DNA from: Paraglaciecola arctica BSs20135
GTDB lineage: Bacteria; Pseudomonadota; Gammaproteobacteria; Enterobacterales; Alteromonadaceae
DNA length: 64,000 nt
Assembly: GCF_000314995.1 (NCBI RefSeq)
Contig: NZ_BAEO01000002.1
Location: 58,541-122,540 of the forward strand
Direction: 5' to 3'
The translations under genes were made by a program, and so were the position numbers. Below the pieces are notes generated by a model. It did not search any database and was not told where the DNA came from. It was given only the letters and a program-made list of their open reading frames with translations. This document shows, piece by piece, positions 20,265-31,717 of this stretch; the stretch's first letter is position 1; each line of letters opens with the position of its first letter.

Positions 20265-22540
20265 GCTTGGTTTTTACCTTGATTGAGTATTGCAGAAGGT
20301 AGCAAATTACATAGTAACCAGCCTAATGTCACCCCTATCAAAACCGTCAGGCCAAATTGCCAAATGGCCGGTGTTTTACTAAAAACCATGATGCCAAATG
20401 TTAGAGCTGTAGTTGTTGCAGAAAGAAAAATAGATTTTAAAACATAATTGAGTCGTCCATGTTCTCGAAGAAAAAACACATAGTCCACATTAAGGGCCAA
20501 AATTAAAATACAGCCTAATAAATTGAATATAGTCACTGAGCCTGTAATGAGTTGTGTAATAGCGAGTGCACTAAAAGCGACCAAAATAGGTAAGGCCGCT
20601 AGTTTCAATCCGACTTGAATGGGATAGCGGACTATCATTATCAAAATTAAGGCTGCCACAGCCATGGCTAGAAAGTATAAAATATAATGTCTTAGTTTAG
20701 TCAGGGCCGCGCTGTATTGGGCTGGTTGGTCATAATAATTAATGGGAAAATCCAATTGCGCCTGAATTTGTGCCAGTAAAACGGCATCTAAGGGCCCCAT
20801 GTAACTCAAAATTCCTACAAGCTGATTATTTTGTTTAACAATGGATGGATACATGTGTTGGATAAACTCAGGTAATTTATCCGCGGTCAGCCAGGTGTCC
20901 GATTTAGAAAACATCTTTTCTACACTCAGAGGATCAACCATGGCAATAATGGGGTCTAATTGTTGTTGTTTTATTCCCATTTCGAGCCACTGAGCATTGA
21001 TTTTTTGTGTAGCTATAGAAGGTAACCACAAGTCTAATCCTTTGAGCTCAAATGCCGATTGAGTTAAGGTTTGAATGACATTACGAGTTTTCTCAAAGCG
21101 TTGCAGTATTTGCTGCTGATCTATCCCTGTTACGCTGATAAATCTGGGATACTGTTGGTTTCCTACCAGTTGGCTTACCTTTATTTCATTATCAATCAAA
21201 TGTTGAGGCGTACTGTTAAACATATTGATGTTGTCTTCAAAATACCACTGAGGTATGGCCACAACACTACCTAAAACCAAGAAGGCTAACAGTAATTTAA
21301 ACCCCCTAGGAGGTGCAACAGGAGGCCCCATTTTTGCTGGCTCAGTTGTAACTTTTACTGACCACCATGTGATAACACTCAGTCCGGTAAAAATAGCGAA
21401 GAATAACCCGGCTCCCACAAAAACTGCTACCTGCTGCAATAGTAAAATGGGCAACAATAATAATAATAAATAGCTGAGTAATGTGGTGCCAGCGCCCATT
21501 AATAGAGCAGGGGCTAGGTGTTTGGCTAAAGACGTGCCTCTAAGGCCAGTATACTTAGCTGCAAACATTATGTGATAGCCATAATCTACTGCTATACCAA
21601 TCAAGCTAATGGCAAAAACTAAAGACAATAAATGTATTTCTTCGAAGACCACAACCAGAGCTGTCATGCCTGCAAGCATTGAAGCGGCTATTAGCACTAC
21701 AATACACAATAAGGGTCGTAAATTTCTGAAACTGACTAGGGTCAATAACAACACACCTATTAGTGACAATGCACTAAACAATTGCATCTCAAATTGAATG
21801 CGTTGGGTCACAGCTGCGCTATGAAAAGCTAAGCCACTTTTAATGATAGTGACAGGCTCAGAAAAGTGGCTCTGGGAAAGCGCTTGGTCAAGTTGCGCTA
21901 TTGTAGTTACCACTTGGTCTATTTGTATGGCCTTAGGTACAAATTCAATAAACAAGGGGTAATAACGCAGTCCTTCACTCTCAATATATAAAAATTCATC
22001 GTCCTGCTTCCAAAGAGATTGATTGAATCGAGCGGTAAACCAATCCGCTATATTGAGTAAAGGCGCCTGCTCTATGCTTAATGTAACTAAAGGATTAGTT
22101 GGCTGACTCAGCAGTTGCATGTAACGTTTAATTATAAATTGATAGTCATCTTTATCTCTGGCTACTTGGGCATCATCGCTCAAAAAAGCGAGGGGATAAT
22201 CACCGTAAATTGATATGAGTTTTTTTATATCTATATTATCACTGGGATTAAAGCTGACTGTTTGGATAGCAACATGTTTAGTTAACGTTGTGTTTAACTG
22301 GCGAAGGTAAGTTTTGCTGGCAGAATTTGCGTTAAGTTGCAGCAATAAAAGCGCTTTATTTTCAAAAGGCTTACGTGCGGCTTTAGTCAAAGCGCCACTG
22401 TTGTCGCCCACATTTAATATATTTAGAATATTAGCATCAAATTTTATCGATTGATTAGCGCTGTGATACAGCAACATGGAACAACAAATAAGTGTGATAA
22501 TTACCCAGCTATATAACAGGCGTGATTGTGTCATTTTCAC
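20261..22540 (-). CDS. MMPL/RND-type exporter of the aryl-polyene locus
   Basis: This 759-residue inner-membrane protein has the RND/MMPL architecture twice over: one membrane helix, a periplasmic domain, then a block of about five helices (first block around LIGVLLLTLVSFRNLRPLL to the LLQQVAVFVGAGLFFAIF region, second from about YILYFLAMAVAALILIMIV to the end). The first helix block has IGIAVDYGYHIMF and the second ILALNVDYVFFLREHG, the Asp-containing helices used for proton coupling. It matches the predicted exporters (COG4258) found in APE clusters. Probable substrate: the finished or lipid-linked aryl polyene. Confidence 0.85.
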   Translation of the reverse strand: MKMTQSRLLYSWVIITLICCSMLLYHSANQSIKFDANILNILNVGDNSGALTKAARKPFENKALLLLQLNANSASKTYLRQLNTTLTKHVAIQTVSFNPSDNIDIKKLISIYGDYPLAFLSDDAQVARDKDDYQFIIKRYMQLLSQPTNPLVTLSIEQAPLLNIADWFTARFNQSLWKQDDEFLYIESEGLRYYPLFIEFVPKAIQIDQVVTTIAQLDQALSQSHFSEPVTIIKSGLAFHSAAVTQRIQFEMQLFSALSLIGVLLLTLVSFRNLRPLLCIVVLIAASMLAGMTALVVVFEEIHLLSLVFAISLIGIAVDYGYHIMFAAKYTGLRGTSLAKHLAPALLMGAGTTLLSYLLLLLLPILLLQQVAVFVGAGLFFAIFTGLSVITWWSVKVTTEPAKMGPPVAPPRGFKLLLAFLVLGSVVAIPQWYFEDNINMFNSTPQHLIDNEIKVSQLVGNQQYPRFISVTGIDQQQILQRFEKTRNVIQTLTQSAFELKGLDLWLPSIATQKINAQWLEMGIKQQQLDPIIAMVDPLSVEKMFSKSDTWLTADKLPEFIQHMYPSIVKQNNQLVGILSYMGPLDAVLLAQIQAQLDFPINYYDQPAQYSAALTKLRHYILYFLAMAVAALILIMIVRYPIQVGLKLAALPILVAFSALAITQLITGSVTIFNLLGCILILALNVDYVFFLREHGRLNYVLKSIFLSATTTALTFGIMVFSKTPAIWQFGLTVLIGVTLGWLLCNLLPSAILNQGKNQA

Positions 22541-22547
22541 TAGTATT

Positions 22548-23093
22548 TTAGTCCTGGCTGGTTGTTGAATTCATTTCGGTTAGGAATATATTGGTATAAT
22601 TTCCTTCAGGCTCATAGAGCACAATTTGTTGTATTTTACTGGCTTCCAATAACAATGTAATTTTCACTATGACTCGTGTTATTTGTTTCGCTTTAGGTAT
22701 TAGAGTGAGCTCATTTTCTTGCTGCTCAATTTCAAATTGTTGGCGCAAGCTACCTTGTTCGCCACTGAACAAGGCAAGTAACAATTCACTAAATTGTGAA
22801 TTGGAAGTGAGTGTTTTAAAGTGACCATCCGGTTGCCGTTCACTGACACCTTCAGTTGTGATTTTAATTTCACTCTCAATAGGTTGCTGTGTATGCCAAA
22901 CTAAACCAAGCTTTTGTTGGTAATGATAATTACCCTTAGTCACAAAGGGTTGACTGAGTACCTTTAAGTGTTTTTCTTGCACAAATTGACCTTGTTGCTC
23001 ACTGGAAACTTGCAGCGAAAAAACCTCAGGCCGAGCATTTGCAAAAGCCATAATAAAAAGTAAAACCAATGGAATTAAATTGATCCTGCGCAT
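22548..23093 (-). CDS. LolA-like periplasmic carrier of the aryl-polyene locus
   Basis: The 181-residue product has a signal peptide (to about FANA, residue 20) and the repeated beta-strand pattern of LolA-type outer-membrane lipoprotein carriers: GQFVQEKHLKVLSQPFVTKGNYHYQQKLGLVWHTQQP closely follows the LolA theme. LolA folds into a half barrel that shields a lipid. In APE clusters such proteins are thought to carry the hydrophobic pigment between membranes. The gene lies 7 bases before the MMPL exporter. Substrate is inferred, not shown. Confidence 0.8.
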   Translation of the reverse strand: MRRINLIPLVLLFIMAFANARPEVFSLQVSSEQQGQFVQEKHLKVLSQPFVTKGNYHYQQKLGLVWHTQQPIESEIKITTEGVSERQPDGHFKTLTSNSQFSELLLALFSGEQGSLRQQFEIEQQENELTLIPKAKQITRVIVKITLLLEASKIQQIVLYEPEGNYTNIFLTEMNSTTSQD

Positions 23094-23120
23094 TTTAGGT
23101 ATATTCCTTGGTATAGGTAT

Positions 23121-23675
23121 TCAAGTGGCGGGGTCTTTATATTTGTATTTTTTGCGGACTAACCACTCAACCCCAGCTACAACAGCCATTATACAGTAAG
23201 ATATAAAGCCATTATAAAGTGTCCAAGTGGCAATATCGCTATATACCGCTGTGTAAAAAGCGATGCTTCCATTTACTAAGAAGAAACCACACCACCAAAT
23301 CGTGACTTTACGGGTATAAGATATCGCACTTGCTGGTAAATCAGGTTCACGAATTCGAGCGATCCGTTCAACTATGGATTGTTTAGACCACAAAGAAACT
23401 GCAAATATGCCTAAAAATAATAAACTAGTCACAACAGGATAAAAACGAATACCTTGGCTTGAATCCGTAATAAGTGAATATCCCAAAACGACAATTACAG
23501 ACGCGATAAACAGCCTGATATAGGTTTTATCCAGTACCAAAGAATGGCCGAATTTAAACCGCAGTAATAATATAATAATTAATCCCAAAGCCACTAAGCT
23601 AGGAGAGCCGAAAGATAAACCCACGTAAGCGATAACGGGATAAAGTATTGCCAAAACTGCCATCAGCCATGACAC
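23121..23675 (-). CDS. COG4648-type membrane protein of the aryl-polyene locus
   Basis: A 184-residue polytopic inner-membrane protein with about six hydrophobic segments (for example residues 2-20, 26-40, 53-70, 79-95, and two after residue 120). It resembles COG4648, a membrane family that accompanies the ACP and acyltransferase genes of APE clusters and is distantly like the septation protein IspZ. The function is not known. It starts 3 bases after the upstream ACP stop, so the two genes are tightly coupled. Confidence 0.7.
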   Translation of the reverse strand: MSWLMAVLAILYPVIAYVGLSFGSPSLVALGLIIILLLRFKFGHSLVLDKTYIRLFIASVIVVLGYSLITDSSQGIRFYPVVTSLLFLGIFAVSLWSKQSIVERIARIREPDLPASAISYTRKVTIWWCGFFLVNGSIAFYTAVYSDIATWTLYNGFISYCIMAVVAGVEWLVRKKYKYKDPAT

Positions 23676-23678
23676 GTT

Positions 23679-23921
23679 TTATGCGCCTTGCAATTGTTGT
23701 AATTCATTCACAACATCACCAACTGTACGTATTTTTTTAAAGGCATCAGGTTCGATATCTAAATCAGTGAGTTCCCGTAATTTCACCATTAGGTCAATAG
23801 CATCGATGCTGTCTAGTTCAAGTTCATCGTACAAGTCTGTTTCGTGAGTGATCATACTTGCTGGTAACTCAAAATAATTCACTAAGAGTTCTGTTAATTG
23901 TTGATAGAGTTGATTCTTCAT
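23679..23921 (-). CDS. Acyl carrier protein (left-going aryl-polyene operon)
   Basis: An 80-residue ACP with the phosphopantetheine-attachment Ser in ELDSIDAIDL. Its C-terminal part (DIEPDAFKKIRTVGDVVNEL) is close to that of the ACP at 28976 (SIEPDNFKQVRTIDDLLDAL), so the two may be related copies. The ATG at 23921 follows GGAA with nine-base spacing; the frame is open eight codons further but without homology. It lies between an acyltransferase and the membrane protein, so it may feed that acyltransferase rather than the main elongation cycle. Confidence 0.88.
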   Translation of the reverse strand: MKNQLYQQLTELLVNYFELPASMITHETDLYDELELDSIDAIDLMVKLRELTDLDIEPDAFKKIRTVGDVVNELQQLQGA

Positions 23922-24033
23922 ATGTGTTTTTCCATAAAATATCACAGCTATGAGCCACTTTTACGTTTTGCTCTGAGCGACGCATTAGCGCTGTCTCTGG
24001 TCAGTCCAGTGTATCTTTGACGAAGTTTACCAT

Positions 24034-24819
24034 TTATAACGCAGAATCAAAACGAGCTAATTCATCGCTGAATTTTTTTTGTATATCACGAGTCAATTTA
24101 CGTACCGACAAACTAATATTATCTTGCAGATAGGGACTGATATCGAATTCCTCTAGTACAGTCAACTCCAAATGGATCTGCCGAGGAGGTATTCTATACC
24201 AGGGCCAACCTTTAGTTAGAGCTGGTGGTGACACTTGAATTAATACTCGCTGAAAATTGGCCCCAGTGCGCAATGCTAAATTAGCGGCACCTCTTTGAAA
24301 AGATAATGGGCTTCCTGGTTTAGTGCGAGTACCCTCAGGAAAAATTATCAAATTACTGCCTTGGCGTAATGAGTCCCCACAGTCAGCAATTAAATCCTGT
24401 GCTTGTGCATTGTTGAGATAACCGGTGTTTTTTAATATTCCCCGGGTAAAGATGTTTTTCGATAGAGATTGTTTCACCACACAATTGGCATTAGGGATCA
24501 ACGAAATCAATACCACCACATCAATAAGGGAAGGGTGATTTGCAATGACAATTTTGCCTTTAAGTTTACTGAGTTTATCTATTTTGTTGGTGGTGACTTT
24601 AGTTACACCCACACAATACATTAGCCAAATAAAATATTTAAAGGTCAGGTGTACCGCATAACGGCAGGCTTTTTTGCGAGTTTCTTCGTCTTGATATTTT
24701 ATGCGGTACAAAGGTAGCCAAAATAGGGCCATTAAAACGCCACATATACCAAAGACGGAAAAACAAAATGCGGTGGCAAAAAAACGCCATACTTTACTTA
24801 TTTGCACCATTGCCAGCAC
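24034..24819 (-). CDS. PlsC-type 1-acyl-glycerol-3-phosphate acyltransferase homologue
   Basis: A 261-residue acyltransferase with an N-terminal membrane helix (about 12-36) and the two diagnostic blocks: NHPSLID (H-x4-D catalytic motif) and FPEGTRT (substrate-phosphate binding). The family transfers acyl chains from ACP or CoA to a glycerophospholipid. In an APE cluster this enzyme probably attaches the polyene acyl chain, or another acyl chain, to a membrane lipid anchor. It starts 69 bases after fadH on the same strand. A gap of about 110 bases separates it from the next ACP. Confidence 0.85.
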   Translation of the reverse strand: MLAMVQISKVWRFFATAFCFSVFGICGVLMALFWLPLYRIKYQDEETRKKACRYAVHLTFKYFIWLMYCVGVTKVTTNKIDKLSKLKGKIVIANHPSLIDVVVLISLIPNANCVVKQSLSKNIFTRGILKNTGYLNNAQAQDLIADCGDSLRQGSNLIIFPEGTRTKPGSPLSFQRGAANLALRTGANFQRVLIQVSPPALTKGWPWYRIPPRQIHLELTVLEEFDISPYLQDNISLSVRKLTRDIQKKFSDELARFDSAL

Positions 24820-24888
24820 TCCATTACTTGTGTTTTAAATCCCAATAAATCCTGATGCAAAAATATATTTGTAGTTACCATCAGGAAT

Positions 24889-27011
<2,123 letters not shown>

Positions 27012-27671
27012 TTGCCCATTAATAATATTTATGTGTATTACTGTGATATGCAGCAATTTAATATTGATCCGGGGCTGTTGTTTGGTTGTTTGAATCAAAC
27101 AGACCAAAGGCGTTATCAAAGTTTCAAAAATGTCTCCCGACAACGTCAGTTTGCTATGTCTAGGTGGCTAATTAAACAATGTCTGAAGCAGTTGTTTGCT
27201 GTGAGTACGTCACATGATTATCAACTGATTGATTATGCTCGCTGGCGAGTTATGGAAACAGATGCTAACTACTCAGTTTCAATTAGTCATAGTGGCCATT
27301 ATATAGCGGCAGCCATCGCAGCTTTTCCTTGTTCTATTGGCATTGACATTGAGCAGCATAAATCCCGAAACTTTACTGAATTAGTGAAAATTTTTAGCAC
27401 CCCAACTGAACAAAATTTAGTATGCAATCATAGTGAGCAACAACAATCGTTTTATCGTCTTTGGACGGCCAAAGAAGCATTTTTAAAGGTTACCCAGAGT
27501 AGTTTTGAACTAGTGTGCCGAGAAAATTTGGCAATTTGTTTGCAACACAATTTGGGGCAAGTTGCCGGTCATCATTATCTAACGGGATACTTGGAAGAGA
27601 GTAAGTATAGTTATTCTGTCATGACTAATGCAGATGCGACTATGCAAGTCCAAGAATTTGCGCTGAACTAA
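27012..27671 (+). CDS. 4'-phosphopantetheinyl transferase (Sfp-type)
   Basis: This enzyme activates ACPs by attaching phosphopantetheine from coenzyme A to the conserved Ser. The Sfp-family motifs are present: SISHSGHYIAAAI, GIDIEQHK (Mg-binding) and FYRLWTAKEAFLKV. With four ACP genes in the locus it is the likely dedicated activator. I chose the TTG at 27012 (219 residues) because TGAGG lies nine bases before it and the homology begins with IYVYYCDMQ. The frame is open to an ATG at 26958 without a ribosome binding site, so the start is uncertain. Confidence 0.88.
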   Translation: MPINNIYVYYCDMQQFNIDPGLLFGCLNQTDQRRYQSFKNVSRQRQFAMSRWLIKQCLKQLFAVSTSHDYQLIDYARWRVMETDANYSVSISHSGHYIAAAIAAFPCSIGIDIEQHKSRNFTELVKIFSTPTEQNLVCNHSEQQQSFYRLWTAKEAFLKVTQSSFELVCRENLAICLQHNLGQVAGHHYLTGYLEESKYSYSVMTNADATMQVQEFALN

Positions 27672-27724
27672 TTGAACCCTAAGTCTGGCTTTAGTAGACT
27701 GCGCTTTTTCTATTGGAAACAACA

Positions 27725-28453
27725 ATGTCCTTGAGATTCGATATTCGCAAATGTGTAGCATGGGCACCGGGACTCGAGTCTGATGAGGATTGGCGATTAT
27801 GGCAGCAAGGTGAAAAAGCTTTAACTGATGAGTTGAGCTTGCCACAGTTAACAAGCATTCCTGCTATGCAAAGACGGCGTTTAAGTCCCTTTGCAAAGAT
27901 AGCCTTACATTGTGCACTAGAGGCCAGTGGTGAGTATCAGGCGAATATACCTTGTGTTTTTTCTTCCCGTCATGGTGATTTGCACCGCACCACTAAGTTG
28001 ATTGAAAGTATTGCCTTATCTAAGGATTTGTCACCCACCCAATTTGGCCTGTCAGTACATAATGCCGCCGCGGGATTATTCAGTATATTTACCGGAAACC
28101 GAGCGCCTTTATCTGCTATTGCAGGAGGGCAGAGTAGTTTTATGCAGGGCTTACTGGACGCTGTGGCAAAACTCGAAGCGAATAATTTATCTAGAATTTT
28201 GTATGTGTATTGTGATCTACATGTACCTGAGTGTTACCGTCCTTATGTTGTTGATGATACCTCTATAGGTATTGGTTTACTTATTGAAGCGACAGAAGAT
28301 GAAAACAATGCCTATAATCTTTCATATAATGCAGTTGAAGATACTCTGGGTAGTGATTGCCAAGCTTTAAATTTTATGGGGTTTATATTAAGTAATGAAA
28401 GTCAATTGTTGACTAATATTCATCAACAAACTTGGCTACTTCGAAGGGGCTAA
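27725..28453 (+). CDS. apeC: Ketosynthase chain-length factor (ApeC-like)
   Basis: The 242-residue protein is a half-length ketosynthase relative with the sequence style of ApeC: MQRRRLSPFAKIALHCALEA, VFSSRHGDLHRTTKLIESIA, SPTQFGLSVHNAAAGLFSI and a GGQSSF loop. The place of the catalytic Cys is occupied by HNAAAGL, so it cannot condense by itself. In the APE system ApeC pairs with the ketosynthase ApeO. The frame opens with a TTG at 27713, but the ATG at 27725 follows GGAAA and gives the usual length. The separation from its presumed partner (36027) is normal for APE loci. Confidence 0.85.
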   Translation: MSLRFDIRKCVAWAPGLESDEDWRLWQQGEKALTDELSLPQLTSIPAMQRRRLSPFAKIALHCALEASGEYQANIPCVFSSRHGDLHRTTKLIESIALSKDLSPTQFGLSVHNAAAGLFSIFTGNRAPLSAIAGGQSSFMQGLLDAVAKLEANNLSRILYVYCDLHVPECYRPYVVDDTSIGIGLLIEATEDENNAYNLSYNAVEDTLGSDCQALNFMGFILSNESQLLTNIHQQTWLLRRG

Positions 28454-28703
28454 AATCATTTAGTAAGCACAATTTTATTTTTGTGACATCAATGGGTAGA
28501 TGTTGCGTATAAACCACATAATGATATTATTGTGGTTGTTTAAAAGAGTCATTAGCTCTCGGTTAAAATTGAATCACCCAAAGTGCCTTTCATTTCCCAC
28601 TGTTTTGAAGTCTAGGTTAATCATTGCAAAGGATTGAAGTCAACCATTGACGAGTATAACAACTATGCATTACTCCCAATCAAATCTTATAAAAGGAAAA
28701 TAG

Positions 28704-28958
28704 ATGAGCGATCTGAACCATGAAATTAAGCTGTTAATTATAGAAGCCTTGGATTTGGAAGACATCTCTGTAGATGATATTGATGATGATGCCCCTCTGT
28801 TTGTAGATGGATTAGGACTTGATTCTATTGATGCTTTGGAATTGGGAGTGGCAATTAAAAATGCCTATAATATTAAGATTGATGGTAATACCGAAGACAG
28901 TAAGAAGTATTTTTATTCAGTTAAAACCTTGAGTGATTATATTCAAATTAGTAAGTAA
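28704..28958 (+). CDS. apeE: Acyl carrier protein (ApeE-like)
   Basis: An 84-residue acidic ACP with the attachment motif GLGLDSIDALELGVAI. The run DDIDDDAPLF before it and NTEDSKKYFYSVKTLSDYI after it are typical of the first of the two tandem APE ACPs, the one that receives the aryl starter or extender chain. It follows AAAAGGAAAA and a 250-base gap after the chain-length factor, so a promoter may lie in that gap. It is followed after 17 bases by a second ACP. Confidence 0.87.
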   Translation: MSDLNHEIKLLIIEALDLEDISVDDIDDDAPLFVDGLGLDSIDALELGVAIKNAYNIKIDGNTEDSKKYFYSVKTLSDYIQISK

Positions 28959-28975
28959 AGAAGGTTTCAAAAAAG

Positions 28976-29221
28976 ATGAATAAAGAACAAATTTTATCAA
29001 TGGTGAAAACTATATTAGTCAATGAATTTGAAATTGACGAAGCGGATATAACACCTGAAACCAACATATATGAAGAACTCGATATTGATAGTATTGATGT
29101 CGTTGATCTTGTTGTGCGCCTAAGAGCAGAAACTGGGCGTTCGATTGAGCCTGACAATTTTAAACAAGTTAGAACTATAGATGATCTGTTAGATGCGTTA
29201 GATAAAGTCATAAACAATTGA
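28976..29221 (+). CDS. apeF: Acyl carrier protein (ApeF-like)
   Basis: An 81-residue ACP with the attachment motif ELDIDSIDVVDLVVRL. In characterised APE systems two ACPs divide starter loading and chain extension between them. The C-terminal segment resembles that of the ACP at 23679, so the locus may hold a duplicated ACP. A 69-base gap follows before the ligase gene. Confidence 0.87.
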   Translation: MNKEQILSMVKTILVNEFEIDEADITPETNIYEELDIDSIDVVDLVVRLRAETGRSIEPDNFKQVRTIDDLLDALDKVINN

Positions 29222-29290
29222 TCCCCCGCTATCCGCACTCAATTTCCTTGTGAAGTAAATACAATCACAGCGCACGCTTAAAGACAGTAA

Positions 29291-30631
29291 ATGCAAATGG
29301 ACTTAAAAAGTTATCCTCTCGCTCCCGAAAAAATTAAATTTGTCGATGGGCGACAAAACAGCGCTCAATGGTTAAACATTGTCGCCGGTTACCATCACTT
29401 ATTATTAACGTCACCTTCTAAAACTTGGTTATTGTTTGAATCTGACACTTTTATGTTTTCCGCCATGTTTTACGCATTGTTATCCGCTGGAAAATCCGTT
29501 GTTTTACCTCAGAACGCCCAGCCAGAGCACATTCGTGAAATAAAAATGCGGGTGCAGGCCAGTATTGGTTCAGCAGATATTGACCCTGATATAGTCACAC
29601 AACACACTTGGCCTAGTCAGCACCCTGTAAGTCTGGACATCAAGAGTGATGCTGAAGTGACTTTTTTTACGTCTGGCTCAACCGGACAAGCGAAAGCCAT
29701 AGTAAAGAAATTTAGCCAACTTCAAATAGAAATCTCATGCCTTGAAACTAACTTTGGCGTGACTGTGAAAAATAGTGTTATTTTGTCGACTGTTTCTCAT
29801 CAACATATTTATGGTTTGTTATTTAAGGTTCTTTGGCCGATTGCTATGGGACATGCTTTTGTATGCCAAGCATTTGAATACCCTGAACATATTGTCAATA
29901 AAATAACAGAAGACGATTTTGACTCTGTCACCTTAATCGCCAGCCCTGCTCACTTGCATCGTTTATGCATGGATAATCCCTTATTACCAGTAAAACAGCA
30001 TATTCACTGTGTTTTTTCTTCAGGTGGGCCATTAGATGCGGATAAAAATATCCAATTACAACAAGAGTTAGGGTGTCGCCTAATTGAAGTCTACGGTAGT
30101 ACTGAAACAGGTGGAATTGGCTGGCGTCAGCGCGACTCAATCAGCGATGACATCTGGCACACTTTTACAGGTGTCAGTGTTGGTCACCAACACAATACTG
30201 AATTGTTATTATTGTCATCACCTTATATTACCCAGGAGCAATTTCACGGAGATGACAGAATAGAGCTGCTCAGTGATCAGCAGTTTCGGTTATTGGGACG
30301 GGCTGATGATATAGTTAAAATTGAAGAAAAACGTATTTCTCTGAATGAAGTGCAAATGCGCTGCAAACAACATCAATATGTACAAGATGTTTGTGTGTTA
30401 GTCATAGGCTCCAAACGTAAACATTTGGCCGCCGTTATTGAACTAAATAGCCTAGGTAAAGAGGTCAAGGACACTATGCCTTTATATTTGTTTAACCGTT
30501 TATTCAGAAGTTATTTAGCCCAATGGTTTGAAGCTGTGACATTACCAAAAAAATTTAGATATCCGTTACAATTACCTTATAATACCCAAGGGAAGTTAAA
30601 CCGACAGGCCATGGAGTCCGATTTTGAGTAA
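29291..30631 (+). CDS. apeH: Aryl acid-ACP ligase (ApeH-like adenylating enzyme)
   Basis: A 446-residue member of the acyl-activating (AMP-binding) superfamily. The ATP-binding motif is TFFTSGSTGQAKAI, the adenylate motif is VYGSTETGGIGWR, and the hinge motif is GRADDIVKIEEKRIS. The family member ApeH adenylates an aromatic acid and loads it on an ACP to start polyene synthesis; the ammonia-lyase downstream suggests that the acid here is an aryl acrylate. Length is shorter than CoA ligases, as in other APE loci. Two in-frame ATGs (29291 and 29297) are possible starts. Confidence 0.88.
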   Translation: MQMDLKSYPLAPEKIKFVDGRQNSAQWLNIVAGYHHLLLTSPSKTWLLFESDTFMFSAMFYALLSAGKSVVLPQNAQPEHIREIKMRVQASIGSADIDPDIVTQHTWPSQHPVSLDIKSDAEVTFFTSGSTGQAKAIVKKFSQLQIEISCLETNFGVTVKNSVILSTVSHQHIYGLLFKVLWPIAMGHAFVCQAFEYPEHIVNKITEDDFDSVTLIASPAHLHRLCMDNPLLPVKQHIHCVFSSGGPLDADKNIQLQQELGCRLIEVYGSTETGGIGWRQRDSISDDIWHTFTGVSVGHQHNTELLLLSSPYITQEQFHGDDRIELLSDQQFRLLGRADDIVKIEEKRISLNEVQMRCKQHQYVQDVCVLVIGSKRKHLAAVIELNSLGKEVKDTMPLYLFNRLFRSYLAQWFEAVTLPKKFRYPLQLPYNTQGKLNRQAMESDFE

Positions 30632-30974
30632 TTATGTACATCATGGCGAGCTGTTGTCAGTTGTAAAGGAAGATAGTTCAGTTTTATTAGAACTAAAAAT
30701 CCCAGCTAACTTGTATTATTTTCAAGGCCATTTTCCTGGCGCTCCAGTGTTACCTGGCGTGGTGTTGATTCACTGGGTTGTGGAATACGCTAGTGAATAT
30801 TTTGACGTCGACCCCAGTAAATTTCAGTCATTTAACGGACTTAAATTTCAAATTATTGTTGGTCCCGGATATACCCTCAAACTCAAATTAGATCAAATCA
30901 ACCCTAATAAATATACCTTTAGCTATAACTCAGAACATGGGAAACATGCTTCAGGTAAGGTGTTGTTTGTGTGA
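30624..30974 (+). CDS. apeI: Hot-dog fold dehydratase (ApeI-like)
   Basis: A 116-residue single hot-dog protein with the FabZ/FabA-type motif YFQGHFPGAPVLPGV. In APE synthesis ApeI and ApeP form a dehydratase that turns 3-hydroxyacyl-ACP into the trans-enoyl-ACP. The start is TTG at 30624, seven bases after a GGAG; it overlaps the ligase stop by 8 bases. The ATG at 30634 is out of frame. It is followed with a 4-base overlap by the glycosyltransferase. Confidence 0.83.
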   Translation: MSNYVHHGELLSVVKEDSSVLLELKIPANLYYFQGHFPGAPVLPGVVLIHWVVEYASEYFDVDPSKFQSFNGLKFQIIVGPGYTLKLKLDQINPNKYTFSYNSEHGKHASGKVLFV

Positions 30975-31717
30975 AACAACATTATTGTTTTGTTATTCCC
31001 AATTACAACCACTCTCAGGCTGTTGCCACTACTATTGAAGCATTGCAACAATATGCTATTCCAATTATTTTGATAGACGATGGCAGTGATCTTAAAACCC
31101 AAACCTTGCTCGAACAACTTGCTGCACAATATCAGAATCTAACTCTGTTTAGGCGTACGGTTAATGGTGGTAAGGGAGCCGCAGTAAAAACTGGATTGAG
31201 CTTGGCTTATGAAATGGGTATGAGTCATGGAGTGCAAATTGATGCCGATGGCCAACATAATTTGGCTGATATTGAGGTTTTATTAAATGAATCAAAGAGT
31301 CATCCCAATGCCATGATAAGTGGCAGGCCTGTGTATGATGATAGTATTTCCAAAGGCCGATATTATGGCCGCTATATCACTCATGTCTGGGTGTATATTG
31401 AAACCTTGTCGCTATCAATCAAAGACTCAATGTGTGGTTTTCGTGTTTACCCTTTATCAGCCTGTATGACGCTTATGGGAAAATCGTCTTTGGGAAATAG
31501 GATGGATTTTGATATTGAAATCATGGTGCGACTGTTTTGGCAAAAGGTTCCCATTCGGTTTATCCCAACTAAGGTACTCTATCCACCCGATGGTGTGTCT
31601 CATTTTAACGTTTGGAAAGATAATTGGCTTATTTCAAAAATGCATACTAGGTTGTTCTTCGGCATGTTAGTCCGTCTTCCTGTTTTACTTTATTCAAAAT
31701 TCAGGGGGGCTCAGTGA
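30971..31717 (+). CDS. Family 2 glycosyltransferase of the aryl-polyene locus
   Basis: A 248-residue GT-A enzyme with the family 2 signature: CFVIPNYNHSQ, IILIDDGSD, GGKGAAVKTGLS and the metal-binding QIDADGQH. It resembles dolichyl-phosphate mannose synthase-like enzymes. In several APE loci this domain is fused to the acyltransferase encoded just downstream (from memory); here the two are separate genes with a 4-base overlap. It starts with GTG in a GTGA overlap with the upstream gene. Its likely task is adding a sugar to the lipid part of the pigment; the sugar is unknown. Confidence 0.82.
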   Translation: MKQHYCFVIPNYNHSQAVATTIEALQQYAIPIILIDDGSDLKTQTLLEQLAAQYQNLTLFRRTVNGGKGAAVKTGLSLAYEMGMSHGVQIDADGQHNLADIEVLLNESKSHPNAMISGRPVYDDSISKGRYYGRYITHVWVYIETLSLSIKDSMCGFRVYPLSACMTLMGKSSLGNRMDFDIEIMVRLFWQKVPIRFIPTKVLYPPDGVSHFNVWKDNWLISKMHTRLFFGMLVRLPVLLYSKFRGAQ

